This document shows, piece after piece, positions 17,156 through 25,820 of a stretch of 64,000 bases of DNA (positions are counted from its first letter, which is position 1; every line of letters starts with the position of its first letter). The stretch covers positions 496,001-560,000 of the forward strand of contig NZ_CP100757.1 of NCBI RefSeq assembly GCF_024266705.1, read 5' to 3'. This DNA is from Natrinema gelatinilyticum (GTDB taxonomy: Archaea; Halobacteriota; Halobacteria; Halobacteriales; Natrialbaceae). The position numbers and the translations under genes were made by a program. Under the pieces are notes generated by a model, which did no database searches, was not told where the DNA came from, and saw only the letters and a program-made list of their open reading frames with translations.

Positions 17156-18931
17156 ATGACAAACTACGGGTTCGTCATCGACAATCGACGGTGCATCGGA
17201 TGTCACGCCTGCACGGTGGCGTGCAAGACTGAACACGACGATCCGATCGGCGTGAACAAAACCTGGGTAAAGTACATCGAGAAGGGCGACTACCCGAATA
17301 CGAACCGCAACTTCTCGGTGATGCGGTGCAACCACTGCGACGACTCACCCTGCACTGACGTCTGTCCAGTCACCGCTCTCTGGGAGCGCGAGGACGGGAT
17401 CGTCGACTTCGACCCCGATCGCTGTATCGGCTGCAAAGCCTGCATGCAGGGTTGTCCGTACGACGCGCTGTACATCGACCCCGAAACCTCCACGGCCGCG
17501 AAGTGTAACTACTGCTCTCACCGGGTGGACTCAGGCCGTGAACCCGCCTGCGTGACGGTCTGTCCAGAGGACGCCATCATCGCGGGCGACATGGAGAACC
17601 CGAACACGGACCTCTCCCAGACCATCGCCGACGAAGAAGTCCAGGCACGAAAGCCCGAGAAAGGGACCGAACCCAAGCTGTACTACGTCGACGGCGACGA
17701 AGGTTCGATCACGCCCGGTTCGACCGGCCGCGAAGAACACTACATGTGGTCGGACGCCCCGAACCAGGTCGAAACGCACGGTGCGGCCCGCGAGGACTTC
17801 GACCTCCAGAAAGCTGCCGAGTCGCTCGCCGAGTCGGACGTCTCGCTGAACGCCTCGGACGAGGAATCGGCGCGCGCCGACGGCGGACACGCCCACAGCG
17901 CTGGCGGCTGTGGCTGCGGCGGTAACTGTGGCTGCGGCGGCGAGTGTTCGTGTGGCTCCGACGATCAGGTCGCCTCGGACGGCGGCTACAGCACGGAAGC
18001 AAACACCGGAGCCACGAGCGAGAAGAAAAACCGGACCGCCAAAGCGTACGAACTGCTCAACGAAGAAGCCAGGCGAGTCTACGATATCGGTGAGAGCCAC
18101 TACGAGTCCTGGGGCTGGGAAGTGTACTCCTACACGATGACCAAGTCCATCTCGGCGGGAATCTTCCTGCTTCCGGCCTTGCTGATGGCGTTCGGACTCC
18201 TCGAACCCGACGTCACGGTGATGGGCGTGAGTTCGCTACTCAGTGCAGTGTTCCTCGGTCTGACCGGCGTATTGCTCATCCTCGACCTCGAACAACCGAC
18301 GCGATTCCACTGGGTGCTGTTGCGGCCGAATTGGAACTCCTGGCTGGTGAAAGGAGCGTACATTATCACCGCGTTCGGCGGCTTCCTCGGCCTGATGGTA
18401 CTGGGCTGGCTGCTCGGCGCATCGATCGTCGTCAACCCGATCGTGCTGTCGATCGGATCGGTGCTGGCAGCCGCGACGGCCATCTACACCGCATTCCTGT
18501 TCAGCCAGTCGAAGGGACGGGACCTCTGGCAGAGCCCTGCGATGCCGCTGCACATGCTCACGCAGGCAATCGTCGCCGGGGCGGCCGCGACGGCGCTCCT
18601 CGGTCTCGTCGGTTTCGAGGAACTCGTCACACCGTCGCAACTGGTCCTGGCGGGCGGATTGGTGGTTCACCTCGCGTTGGTGGCCTCCGAACTGTTCACG
18701 CCCCACCAGACCGAGGACGCCGAAGAGGCAGCTGCACGCATCGTCCGCGGACGATTCGCCACCGCGTTCTGGGCCGGTGGCATGGCGCTCGGCATCGCGG
18801 TGCCGCTGGTCGCGCTGGCGCTGAGTGCATCGCCGGTCGTGGTCGCACTCGCGGGCGTGGCCACGCTCGTCGGACTGTTCGCCTACGAGTATTGCTGGAT
18901 AACCGCACCGCAGACCATCTCACTCGCATAA
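17156..18931 (+). CDS. ferredoxin-NrfD fusion: Fe-S plus membrane subunit of a molybdo-oxidoreductase
   Basis: Residues 1-175 form a PsrB/SoeB-type electron-transfer subunit. Cys motifs are RRCIGCHACTVAC (C13/16/19/23), RCNHCDDSPCTDVCP, RCIGCKACMQGCP and CNYCSH...CVTVCP, enough for four [4Fe-4S] clusters. Residues about 242-268 are a Gly/Cys/His-rich linker containing GGCGCGGNCGCGGECSCG. Residues 328-590 are an NrfD/PsrC-like membrane domain of about eight helices with LDLEQPTRFHWVLLRPNW. Usually these are two proteins. The gene ends 1 base before the catalytic-subunit gene, so they are co-translated. It should pass electrons between the molybdoenzyme and quinone. The ATG at 17156 is chosen because ferredoxin homology starts there. 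Confidence 0.85.
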   Translation: MTNYGFVIDNRRCIGCHACTVACKTEHDDPIGVNKTWVKYIEKGDYPNTNRNFSVMRCNHCDDSPCTDVCPVTALWEREDGIVDFDPDRCIGCKACMQGCPYDALYIDPETSTAAKCNYCSHRVDSGREPACVTVCPEDAIIAGDMENPNTDLSQTIADEEVQARKPEKGTEPKLYYVDGDEGSITPGSTGREEHYMWSDAPNQVETHGAAREDFDLQKAAESLAESDVSLNASDEESARADGGHAHSAGGCGCGGNCGCGGECSCGSDDQVASDGGYSTEANTGATSEKKNRTAKAYELLNEEARRVYDIGESHYESWGWEVYSYTMTKSISAGIFLLPALLMAFGLLEPDVTVMGVSSLLSAVFLGLTGVLLILDLEQPTRFHWVLLRPNWNSWLVKGAYIITAFGGFLGLMVLGWLLGASIVVNPIVLSIGSVLAAATAIYTAFLFSQSKGRDLWQSPAMPLHMLTQAIVAGAAATALLGLVGFEELVTPSQLVLAGGLVVHLALVASELFTPHQTEDAEEAAARIVRGRFATAFWAGGMALGIAVPLVALALSASPVVVALAGVATLVGLFAYEYCWITAPQTISLA

Positions 18932-18932
18932 C

Positions 18933-21900
18933 ATGGGACACGATTTCGATCCGAGTTCGGTCGAGAGAATCGCCCAGAAACTGGGTCTCATCTCGAACCG
19001 AACCGACGACACGAATAGGCAACGACAGCGGCGGAAAGCAGACGACGTCGAACGAATCGCTCCAGAGGGCCAGCTGCGGAGCTACCCCGATCCCGAACAG
19101 TGGGACGACTGGCGAGAGTACGGGTCGGACGGCGACCCCACCGACTATTCGGTGGTGCCGACCGCCTGTTTCAACTGTGAAGCTGGCTGTGGCCTGTTGA
19201 CATACATCGACAAGGACACCGGCGACATCCAGAAGATCGAGGGCAACCCCGAACACCCTGGCAGTCGGGGTCGCAACTGCGCGAAGGGGCCGGCGACCGT
19301 CAACCAGATCAACGACACCCAGCGCATCGAGTACCCGCTGAAGCGCGACGGCCCGCGCGGCAGCGGCCAGTGGACGCGTACCACCTGGGACGAAGCGCTC
19401 GACGACATCGCCTCAGAGATGCGTGAGACCATCGAGGACGGCCGCGAAAACGAGATTACCTACCACGTCGGGCGCCCCGGCCATGAGGAGTACATGGACC
19501 GGGTCATCAACGCGTGGGACCTCGACGGCCACAACTCCCATACAAACATCTGCTCGGCGGGCGCGCGAGCAGGCTACGCGTTCTGGCACAAGTACGACCG
19601 GGCGAGCGCCGATTTCGCAAACGCAGAGTTCATCCTCCTGCTGTCGGCCCACCTCGAATCGGGCCACTACTTCAATCCCCACGCCCAGCGCATCATGGAA
19701 GGCGTGATGGAGGGCGGCCAACTCGCTGTGATGGACCCGCGGCTGTCGAACACCGCGGCGATGTCCGACTTCTGGATGCCGACCCAGCCTGGTAGCGAGG
19801 CGGCCGTCCTCCTGTCGATGGCGAACGTCATCCTCCGGGAGGACCTGTACGACGCCGACTTCGTGCGCCAGTGGGTCAACTGGGAGCAGTTCCTCGACGA
19901 GCGGCATCCCGACCGGCCGCGGACGTTCGAGAGCTACATCGACCTGCTGAAAAACGACCTCTACGCCGACTTCACGCCCCAGTACGCCGCCCAGGAGAGC
20001 GGCGTGGACGCAGAGCAACTCGAGAAGGTCGCCCGGAAGATCGGCCTGGCTGGCGATCGCTTCGCCAGCTACATCTGGCGGTCTGCGGCCTCCGGCAACA
20101 AGGGCGGTTGGCAGGTCAGCCGAGCGCTTCACTTCCTGAGCGTCCTCACCGGGTCGGTCGGCACCAAAGGCGGAACGTCGCCGAACGCCTGGCACAAGTT
20201 CGACCCGCACCTGCCCAAAGAGCCGCCGCGCCAGAAACTCTGGGACGAACTCCAGCTGCCGGTGGAGTACCCCTTCGCCCACTACGAGTTGAGCTATCTC
20301 CTGCCGTACTTCCTGAAGGAGGGTCGGGGTGACATCTCGGTGTACTTCACCCGCGTGTTCAACCCCGTCTACACCTACCCGGACGGCTTCTCGTGGATCG
20401 AGGCGCTGACCGACGAGGACAAGGTCGGGATGCACGTCGCGCTGACGCCGACCTGGAACGAGACGGCGTACTTCGCCGACTACGTGCTGCCGATGGGGCA
20501 CAGTCCCGAACGCCACGACATCCAGAGCCAGGAGACCCACGCTGCGACGTGGGTGACCTACCGCCAGCCCGTGCTCCGGGAATACGCCGAGCGCGAGGGC
20601 GAGGACGTCGAGCGGACCTACGAGGCCAACCCCGGCGAGGTCTGGGAGGAAGACGAGTTCTGGATGGACCTCTCGTGGCGACTCGACGAGGACGGCGAAC
20701 TCGGCATCCGCGAGTACTTCGAGAGCCCGTACCGCGATGGCGAGGACGGCGAGCCCGCCCAGATGTCCATCGACGAGTACTACCGGTACGTCTTCGAAAA
20801 CGAAGAGAACCTCGTCGAGGCCGCCGAGGAGAAGGGGATGGAGCCCCTCGAATACATGAAACACCACGGCGCGTTCGAGGCCCAGCAGAACCGCTACGGA
20901 CTCCACGAGGACACGCTCGACTCCGCTATCCTCGAAGAGGACGACGTCTACGTCGACGAGTACGGCACCATCCGCCGCATTCCCGAAAGCGCCACGGTCG
21001 AGACGACCGCCAGCGCAGACGGCGGGACGGACGGCGAGGAGGGCGCGGCGGGCACCGAGTCGGTCACCGACAGCGACCTCGGTTACTCGTACGACGAGGT
21101 CGACCGCGAGACCATCGCCGAATACGACACCGAAGTCCTCGGCGTGATGGTCGACGGCGAACCCCGACGCGGCTTCCCGACGCCGACCGGCAAACAGCAG
21201 TTCTACTCGAAGACCTTGGACGACTGGGGCTGGGAGGACGAGGAGTACGTCGTCCCGAACTACCTCAAGTCCCACGTCCACCCCGAGAACATCGACTACG
21301 AGAACGGCGAGATGGTACTGGTGCCGACGTTCCGACTGCCGACCCAGATTCACTCGCGGTCCTCGAACTCGAAGTGGCTCGAAGAGATTTCGCACAACAA
21401 CCCCGTCTGGGTCCACACCAAGGATGCAGAGCGCCTCGGCGTCGAGACCGGCGACCTGATTCGGGTCGAGACCGACATCGGCTACTACGTCAACGAGGTG
21501 TGGGTGACCGAGTCCATCAAGCCCGGCATCGTGGCGATGAGCCACCACATGGGCCAGTGGAAGATCGACCGCGACAACGACGGCGAATCCGACGGCGACT
21601 TCGACGAAGGCGGCGACCCCTACGGGAAGGTGACAGTCGACCTCGACAACGACCGTGCGATGTGGGGGATGCGCCAGACCTCCGGCATCAAGCCGTTCGA
21701 ATCCGAGGACCCCGACTCAGAGCGCATCTGGTGGACCGACGGCGGCGTCGCCCAGAACCTCACCCACGCACCACATCCAGACCCCATCTCGGGGATGCAC
21801 TGCTGGCACCAGAAAGTGACCGTCAAGCCTGCGGGGGAAGACGACTACTACGGCGACATCTTCGTCGACACCGACAAGTCGATGGAGATCTACCGCGAGT

Positions 21901-22097
21901 GGCTCGACGATACCAACCCCGCGCCGGGCCCCGACGGACTCCGACGGCCCAAGTGGCTCAAACGCCCCATCGCGCCACCGACGGAGCCCGACGAGGACGA
22001 TGCGTGGTACGTCGACGGTCCGGTCGGGCGGTCGGAACGCTGGGACCCCGACAGTCGAACATCCACGACGGAAGACTGGTCGGCGGACGACGACTGA
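18933..22097 (+). CDS. DMSO-reductase-family molybdopterin oxidoreductase, SoeA/PsrA-like
   Basis: This 1054-residue catalytic subunit has an N-terminal [4Fe-4S] site (C79/C82/C86 in CFNCEAGCG and Cys in RGRNCAKGP). The molybdopterin domains follow, and Cys207 in TNICSAGARAG is the likely Mo ligand. The C-terminal cofactor-binding domain includes LVPTFRLPTQIHSRSSNSKW and GDLIRVETDIG. There is no twin-arginine signal, so the enzyme should face the cytoplasm, as in the sulfite dehydrogenase SoeABC and unlike exported polysulfide, tetrathionate or thiosulfate reductases. With soxB-like, rhodanese-MBL and tauE neighbours, sulfite oxidation to sulfate is the favoured role. An acidic, Gly-rich insert near 690-720 is probably a halophilic loop. 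Confidence 0.82.
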   Translation: MGHDFDPSSVERIAQKLGLISNRTDDTNRQRQRRKADDVERIAPEGQLRSYPDPEQWDDWREYGSDGDPTDYSVVPTACFNCEAGCGLLTYIDKDTGDIQKIEGNPEHPGSRGRNCAKGPATVNQINDTQRIEYPLKRDGPRGSGQWTRTTWDEALDDIASEMRETIEDGRENEITYHVGRPGHEEYMDRVINAWDLDGHNSHTNICSAGARAGYAFWHKYDRASADFANAEFILLLSAHLESGHYFNPHAQRIMEGVMEGGQLAVMDPRLSNTAAMSDFWMPTQPGSEAAVLLSMANVILREDLYDADFVRQWVNWEQFLDERHPDRPRTFESYIDLLKNDLYADFTPQYAAQESGVDAEQLEKVARKIGLAGDRFASYIWRSAASGNKGGWQVSRALHFLSVLTGSVGTKGGTSPNAWHKFDPHLPKEPPRQKLWDELQLPVEYPFAHYELSYLLPYFLKEGRGDISVYFTRVFNPVYTYPDGFSWIEALTDEDKVGMHVALTPTWNETAYFADYVLPMGHSPERHDIQSQETHAATWVTYRQPVLREYAEREGEDVERTYEANPGEVWEEDEFWMDLSWRLDEDGELGIREYFESPYRDGEDGEPAQMSIDEYYRYVFENEENLVEAAEEKGMEPLEYMKHHGAFEAQQNRYGLHEDTLDSAILEEDDVYVDEYGTIRRIPESATVETTASADGGTDGEEGAAGTESVTDSDLGYSYDEVDRETIAEYDTEVLGVMVDGEPRRGFPTPTGKQQFYSKTLDDWGWEDEEYVVPNYLKSHVHPENIDYENGEMVLVPTFRLPTQIHSRSSNSKWLEEISHNNPVWVHTKDAERLGVETGDLIRVETDIGYYVNEVWVTESIKPGIVAMSHHMGQWKIDRDNDGESDGDFDEGGDPYGKVTVDLDNDRAMWGMRQTSGIKPFESEDPDSERIWWTDGGVAQNLTHAPHPDPISGMHCWHQKVTVKPAGEDDYYGDIFVDTDKSMEIYREWLDDTNPAPGPDGLRRPKWLKRPIAPPTEPDEDDAWYVDGPVGRSERWDPDSRTSTTEDWSADDD

Positions 22098-22107
22098 TTG
22101 AACAACC

Positions 22108-23262
22108 ATGGATGCACGACACCAATCCGACGAACTCACCGCACGCGTCCGGCGCGCGCTGGCCGACGCCGAAATAGCCCGTGATGTGCTGTTCACCGGG
22201 CTCGCCGACCTGGATGCGCTGGCGGTGCGTGTCCGAGAGCAAACGGCACAGGTAACCGTCACGCTCCCGATTCCCTCGGCGATGGTCCGCGACGCCATCG
22301 CACGAGACGTGACGCACGTCGCTCAGGACGTCGATGGTGTCTCGACTGTCGAGTGTCGGTTCGAATCCGAAGTTCCGAGCTTCGAGGACCGCGTCGATTT
22401 CATCCCGGAGGTGAAAAACGTCGTCGCGGTTGCCAGCGGCAAGGGCGGCGTCGGCAAGAGCACGGTCGCAGTGAACGTAGCGTCCGCGCTCGCGGCCGCT
22501 GGTGCGACCGTCGGGCTACTTGACGCGGACATCTACGGGCCGAACGCACCAACGATGCTCGGCCTCGAAGAGCGAACGCCGGACGCGACGCTCGACGATC
22601 AAATCGTCCCGCGGGAGGCTCACGGCGTACGAGTGATGAGTATGGACTTCATCGTCGAGGAAGACGACCCCGTCATCTGGCGCGGGCCGCTCGTCGACGA
22701 GTTCATCAAGCAACTGTTCAGCGACGTCGAGTGGGGAGACCTCGACTACCTGTTCGTCGACCTCCCGCCTGGCACCGGCGACGCACAGCTCTCGTTGGTC
22801 CAACACCTCCCGGTCACTGGTGCGGTAATCGTGACGACGCCCGAGCCGGTCGCGGTCGATGACGCTCGCCGCGGCCTGCAGGGCTTCGCTCGATACGGCG
22901 TCCCCGTCCTGGGCATCGCGGAGAACATGGCGAGTTTTGAATGCCCCGACTGCGAGAGTGAACACGACATCTTCGACGCGGGCGGCGGCGAGAGGCTAGC
23001 GGCTGAGTTCGACATCCCGGTGCTCGGCAAGCTCCCAGTCGACCCCGCGGTCGGCACGTTGGACCCCGATACCGACGAGGGGACACCCGGCGTCTCGATT
23101 CCGGGCATCGGCCGATTACAGCTCCCACGGATGCGCGAGGAACGCGAGCGCTCCTCGACCCTTCCGCCCATCGCAGTCAGAGACGGTGGGGGCGACTCCC
23201 GCGCTGCGATGGAACGGCTGGCGACGCGAACTGCCGCACGCATCAACAGTCTGGCCGTTTGA
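22108..23262 (+). CDS. Mrp/NBP35-family Fe-S cluster carrier ATPase
   Basis: This 384-residue protein has an N-terminal MIP18/DUF59-like domain (about 1-85). A deviant P-loop, ASGKGGVGKSTVAVN, is near residue 110 with GLLDADIYGPNAPTMLG after it. The Cys pair SFECPDCESEHDIF near 275 corresponds to the C-x2-C that bridges an Fe-S cluster between subunits. Family members carry [4Fe-4S] clusters to apoproteins. It starts 10 bases after the molybdoenzyme gene. It may load the five clusters of that complex, but a general housekeeping role is equally possible; haloarchaea usually have several copies. Confidence 0.9.
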   Translation: MDARHQSDELTARVRRALADAEIARDVLFTGLADLDALAVRVREQTAQVTVTLPIPSAMVRDAIARDVTHVAQDVDGVSTVECRFESEVPSFEDRVDFIPEVKNVVAVASGKGGVGKSTVAVNVASALAAAGATVGLLDADIYGPNAPTMLGLEERTPDATLDDQIVPREAHGVRVMSMDFIVEEDDPVIWRGPLVDEFIKQLFSDVEWGDLDYLFVDLPPGTGDAQLSLVQHLPVTGAVIVTTPEPVAVDDARRGLQGFARYGVPVLGIAENMASFECPDCESEHDIFDAGGGERLAAEFDIPVLGKLPVDPAVGTLDPDTDEGTPGVSIPGIGRLQLPRMREERERSSTLPPIAVRDGGGDSRAAMERLATRTAARINSLAV

Positions 23263-23278
23263 CGGAGGACGACAGATA

Positions 23279-23956
23279 ATGATAGCATCGACTGACCTCG
23301 CGCACGAGGTGACAGGCCTGGTCCTCGCTGGCGGACGAAGCACCCGGTTCGGCGACGCCGACGAGCAGAAGGCCGTCGCGACGGTCGGCAGGCAGACGCT
23401 GCTCGGCCGCGTCGTCGAGGCGGTCACCGCGGCGACGACTCGGCCGCCGGTGGTCGCCGTCCGTTCCGACGATCAGCGCGATGCGTACGCCGAGGCTGTG
23501 TCAGCTAGCGATGTGTCGTTCGCAGTCGACGACGGCGCGTTCGACGGTCCGCTGGCCGGACTGTTCGGCGGCATCGATACCGTCGACTCTCAGTGGCTGT
23601 TCTGTTGTGGCTGTGATATGCCGTTACTCTCATCGGCGGCGATTCAGTGGCTCGTCGACGAACTCCGCGGCAGGAGCTGTCCGTCCGAAGGACGCCCGGA
23701 CGCGGTCGCGATTCGACACCCCGACGGAACGACCGAGCCGCTGCACACGCTGTATCGACGGTCGTCAGTAGCGCGTGCGCGGGCAGAACTCCCGCGAAGT
23801 GCCGGACCGCGTGCGCTACTGGAGACCCTCGACCGAGTCGTGACGCTCCCCGTCGAGGCTACACCCCCACGAGTTCCCATCGAGGAGTCGACGACCAACG
23901 TCAACACGCGAACCGACCTCGAGACGGCGGTCCAGCGGTTGCTACCCAACCAGTAA
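23279..23956 (+). CDS. mobA: molybdenum cofactor guanylyltransferase MobA
   Basis: This 225-residue nucleotidyltransferase has the MobA start GLVLAGGRSTRFGDADEQKA (GTP-binding loop plus Lys), then DDGAFDGPLAGLFGGI and the metal-binding CCGCDMPLL. It attaches GMP to molybdopterin to make the bis-MGD cofactor used by DMSO-reductase-family enzymes, which fits the molybdoenzyme encoded two genes earlier. The ATG at 23279 is 16 bases past the mrp stop. An upstream in-frame ATG at 23186 would overlap mrp and is not needed. The C-terminal half is weakly conserved, as is usual for haloarchaeal MobA proteins. Confidence 0.85.
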   Translation: MIASTDLAHEVTGLVLAGGRSTRFGDADEQKAVATVGRQTLLGRVVEAVTAATTRPPVVAVRSDDQRDAYAEAVSASDVSFAVDDGAFDGPLAGLFGGIDTVDSQWLFCCGCDMPLLSSAAIQWLVDELRGRSCPSEGRPDAVAIRHPDGTTEPLHTLYRRSSVARARAELPRSAGPRALLETLDRVVTLPVEATPPRVPIEESTTNVNTRTDLETAVQRLLPNQ

Positions 23957-23961
23957 CTACC

Positions 23962-24306
23962 ATGGAAGAACACGTCTCCGGATTCGTGGTCGAGAGCGAC
24001 TGGGCGGACGTCGTCGAACACGGCAACCGGATAACGGCTGCCTTCCGAATGGTGACGAAACTATCGCCGTTCTACTTCGACGACGAACTCGTCAGCGCCA
24101 CCATCCAACAGCATCGGCTGACCGACAAGTACGGGTACACGTTCGAGATGAACATCAACGACGACGAACGAACGGACGCGGTCCGCACACTGATCGTAAC
24201 CGTAGAGAGCGAGATAGACCGCTGGCACCACGCCGCGGAGACAGAGACAGACACGCCGAAGCGTCCGAGGGAATCGACGTCCCCGACGACTGACGCCGCG
24301 GGGTGA
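23962..24306 (+). CDS. small conserved-looking protein of unknown function
   Basis: This 114-residue acidic protein begins MEEHVSGFVVESDWADVVEH, five bases after the mobA stop. It has a soluble alpha/beta character with NRITAAFRMVTKLSPFYFDDEL in the middle, a KYGYTFEMNINDDER strand pair and a disordered Thr/Pro-rich tail. I do not recognise a family. There are no Cys residues, so it is not SoxY, TusA or a ferredoxin. Its place inside the operon, between mobA and the PiT transporter, suggests a role in assembly or regulation of the molybdoenzyme, as an inference from position. Confidence 0.65.
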   Translation: MEEHVSGFVVESDWADVVEHGNRITAAFRMVTKLSPFYFDDELVSATIQQHRLTDKYGYTFEMNINDDERTDAVRTLIVTVESEIDRWHHAAETETDTPKRPRESTSPTTDAAG

Positions 24307-24330
24307 CGGAACGACACCGACACAAACGAG

Positions 24331-25539
24331 ATGATAGGACTGAACACGTTGGCGACGCTCGTCGTCGCGGCCGGAGCGAGCCTGTTCATGGCCTGGACCA
24401 TCGGTGCGGGGTCTTCGGGCTCCACGCCGTTCGCACCGGCCGTCGGCGCGAACGCGATCTCCGTGATGCGGGCTGGCTTCGTCGTCGGTCTGCTGGGATT
24501 CGCTGGCGCGGTGTTCCAGGGTGCGAACGTCTCGGCGACGATCGGAAAGAGTCTCGTCGAGGGCGTCATCCTCTCGCCGATTGCGGTCGTCGTCGCACTG
24601 TTCACTGCGGCGGCGCTGGTCGCCCTCGGCGTCTACACCGGCTATCCGATCGCGACGGCGTTCACCGTGACCGGCGCCGTCGTCGGGGTCGGAATCGCGC
24701 GCGGTGGAAATCCAGCGTGGGCGACATATCGCCAGATAGTCGGCCTCTGGGTCGCGGTGCCGTTCGTCGGGAGCTTCCTGGCGTATACGACCGCGTCGCT
24801 TCTCAGGGACGAGCGCGTCTCCGAACGAATCGCCGTTCCGGTTCTCGCCGGTATCGTCGGACTCACGCTCGCGAACATCGAGTTCGTATTCCTCGGCTCG
24901 TCCGGGGAAAGCACCTCGCTGGCTGCTGCCACAGCCCCATCTCTCGCGTCTCTCCCGCTCATGGACGTCACGCTCGCACAGCTCGCGGTCTCGCTCACCG
25001 TCGCCGTCGGTTGTGGGTCCGTCGTCGCATCGGACGTTCGATCGGATGCCACAGCTGGCCAACGTCGCTTCCTGCTCGTCCTCGGCGGGCTCGTCGCATT
25101 CTCCGCAGGCGGCAGTCAGGTTGGACTCGCAGTCGGCCCGCTCTTACCGCTCCGCGACACCGTCTCCATCCCTGTCGTCTGGCTACTGGTTGGCGGTGGA
25201 ATCGGACTACTGGTGGGGTCGTGGACCGGCGCTCCCCGATTGATCAAGGCGCTCGCGCGGGATTACTCCTCGCTCGGTCCACGGCGGTCCATCGCGGCGC
25301 TCATCCCGTCGTTCCTCATCGCGCAGGCGGCCATTCTGTTTGGAATTCCCGTATCGTTCAACGAAGTTATCGTTTCTGGGATCATCGGAAGCGGATACGC
25401 TGCCGGTGGGTCGGACGTGAGCAAACAAAAAATACTGTACACGATCGCCGGATGGGTCGGCTCACTCGCACTTTCCCTCGGCATTGGATACGCTGCCTAT
25501 TCCGTCGTAACGGGCGTATTTCTCAAAGGTGGAATATAG
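24331..25539 (+). CDS. PiT-family inorganic anion permease (phosphate or sulfate)
   Basis: This 402-residue membrane protein has about ten predicted helices. The duplicated PiT signature appears as FAPAVGANAISVMRAGF near residue 35 and AGGSDVSKQKIL near 360. PiT proteins move phosphate with H+ or Na+; the CysP subgroup moves sulfate. Sequence alone does not separate these here. Its position 24 bases after the small operon protein and in the sulfur locus makes sulfate or sulfite movement worth considering. The end of the gene is followed by an AT-rich intergenic stretch of 280 bases. Confidence 0.82.
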   Translation: MIGLNTLATLVVAAGASLFMAWTIGAGSSGSTPFAPAVGANAISVMRAGFVVGLLGFAGAVFQGANVSATIGKSLVEGVILSPIAVVVALFTAAALVALGVYTGYPIATAFTVTGAVVGVGIARGGNPAWATYRQIVGLWVAVPFVGSFLAYTTASLLRDERVSERIAVPVLAGIVGLTLANIEFVFLGSSGESTSLAAATAPSLASLPLMDVTLAQLAVSLTVAVGCGSVVASDVRSDATAGQRRFLLVLGGLVAFSAGGSQVGLAVGPLLPLRDTVSIPVVWLLVGGGIGLLVGSWTGAPRLIKALARDYSSLGPRRSIAALIPSFLIAQAAILFGIPVSFNEVIVSGIIGSGYAAGGSDVSKQKILYTIAGWVGSLALSLGIGYAAYSVVTGVFLKGGI

Positions 25540-25820
25540 CGTATAAGAAATATTATACAACGGTTCTGGCTCGATGTTGGCTACGACATCCCGGAACGAC
25601 AAACGTCGTCTCGGCCATAATAATAAACTATTTTAGGTTTAATTTGAGCCATGTCAACTTCCTGTTACCGCTGTGTATCTTACGCGATTGCTATTGACCT
25701 ACCTATTTTCTGTTAGAATCAGCATGACCAACACAGAGAACGCTCCGGGTTGCCAGAGCCAACGGACTCAGTACGACCGAGCGATGAAAACATCGTAACG
25801 GAGAACAATAGGTACTGACT

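Noticed and set aside
19413-21548. 711-codon minus-strand frame opposite the molybdoenzyme gene
   Set aside because: Composition (VRVLVVDV-type repeats) is that of a codon-bias shadow; the plus strand has clear family motifs throughout.
20393-22177. 594-codon plus-strand Arg-rich frame overlapping the molybdoenzyme gene
   Set aside because: Arg/Gly/Pro-rich +1 shadow with no motif.
24331-25539. Calling the PiT transporter a sulfate permease (CysP)
   Set aside because: Sequence motifs do not separate sulfate from phosphate transport; only the genomic setting suggests sulfate.
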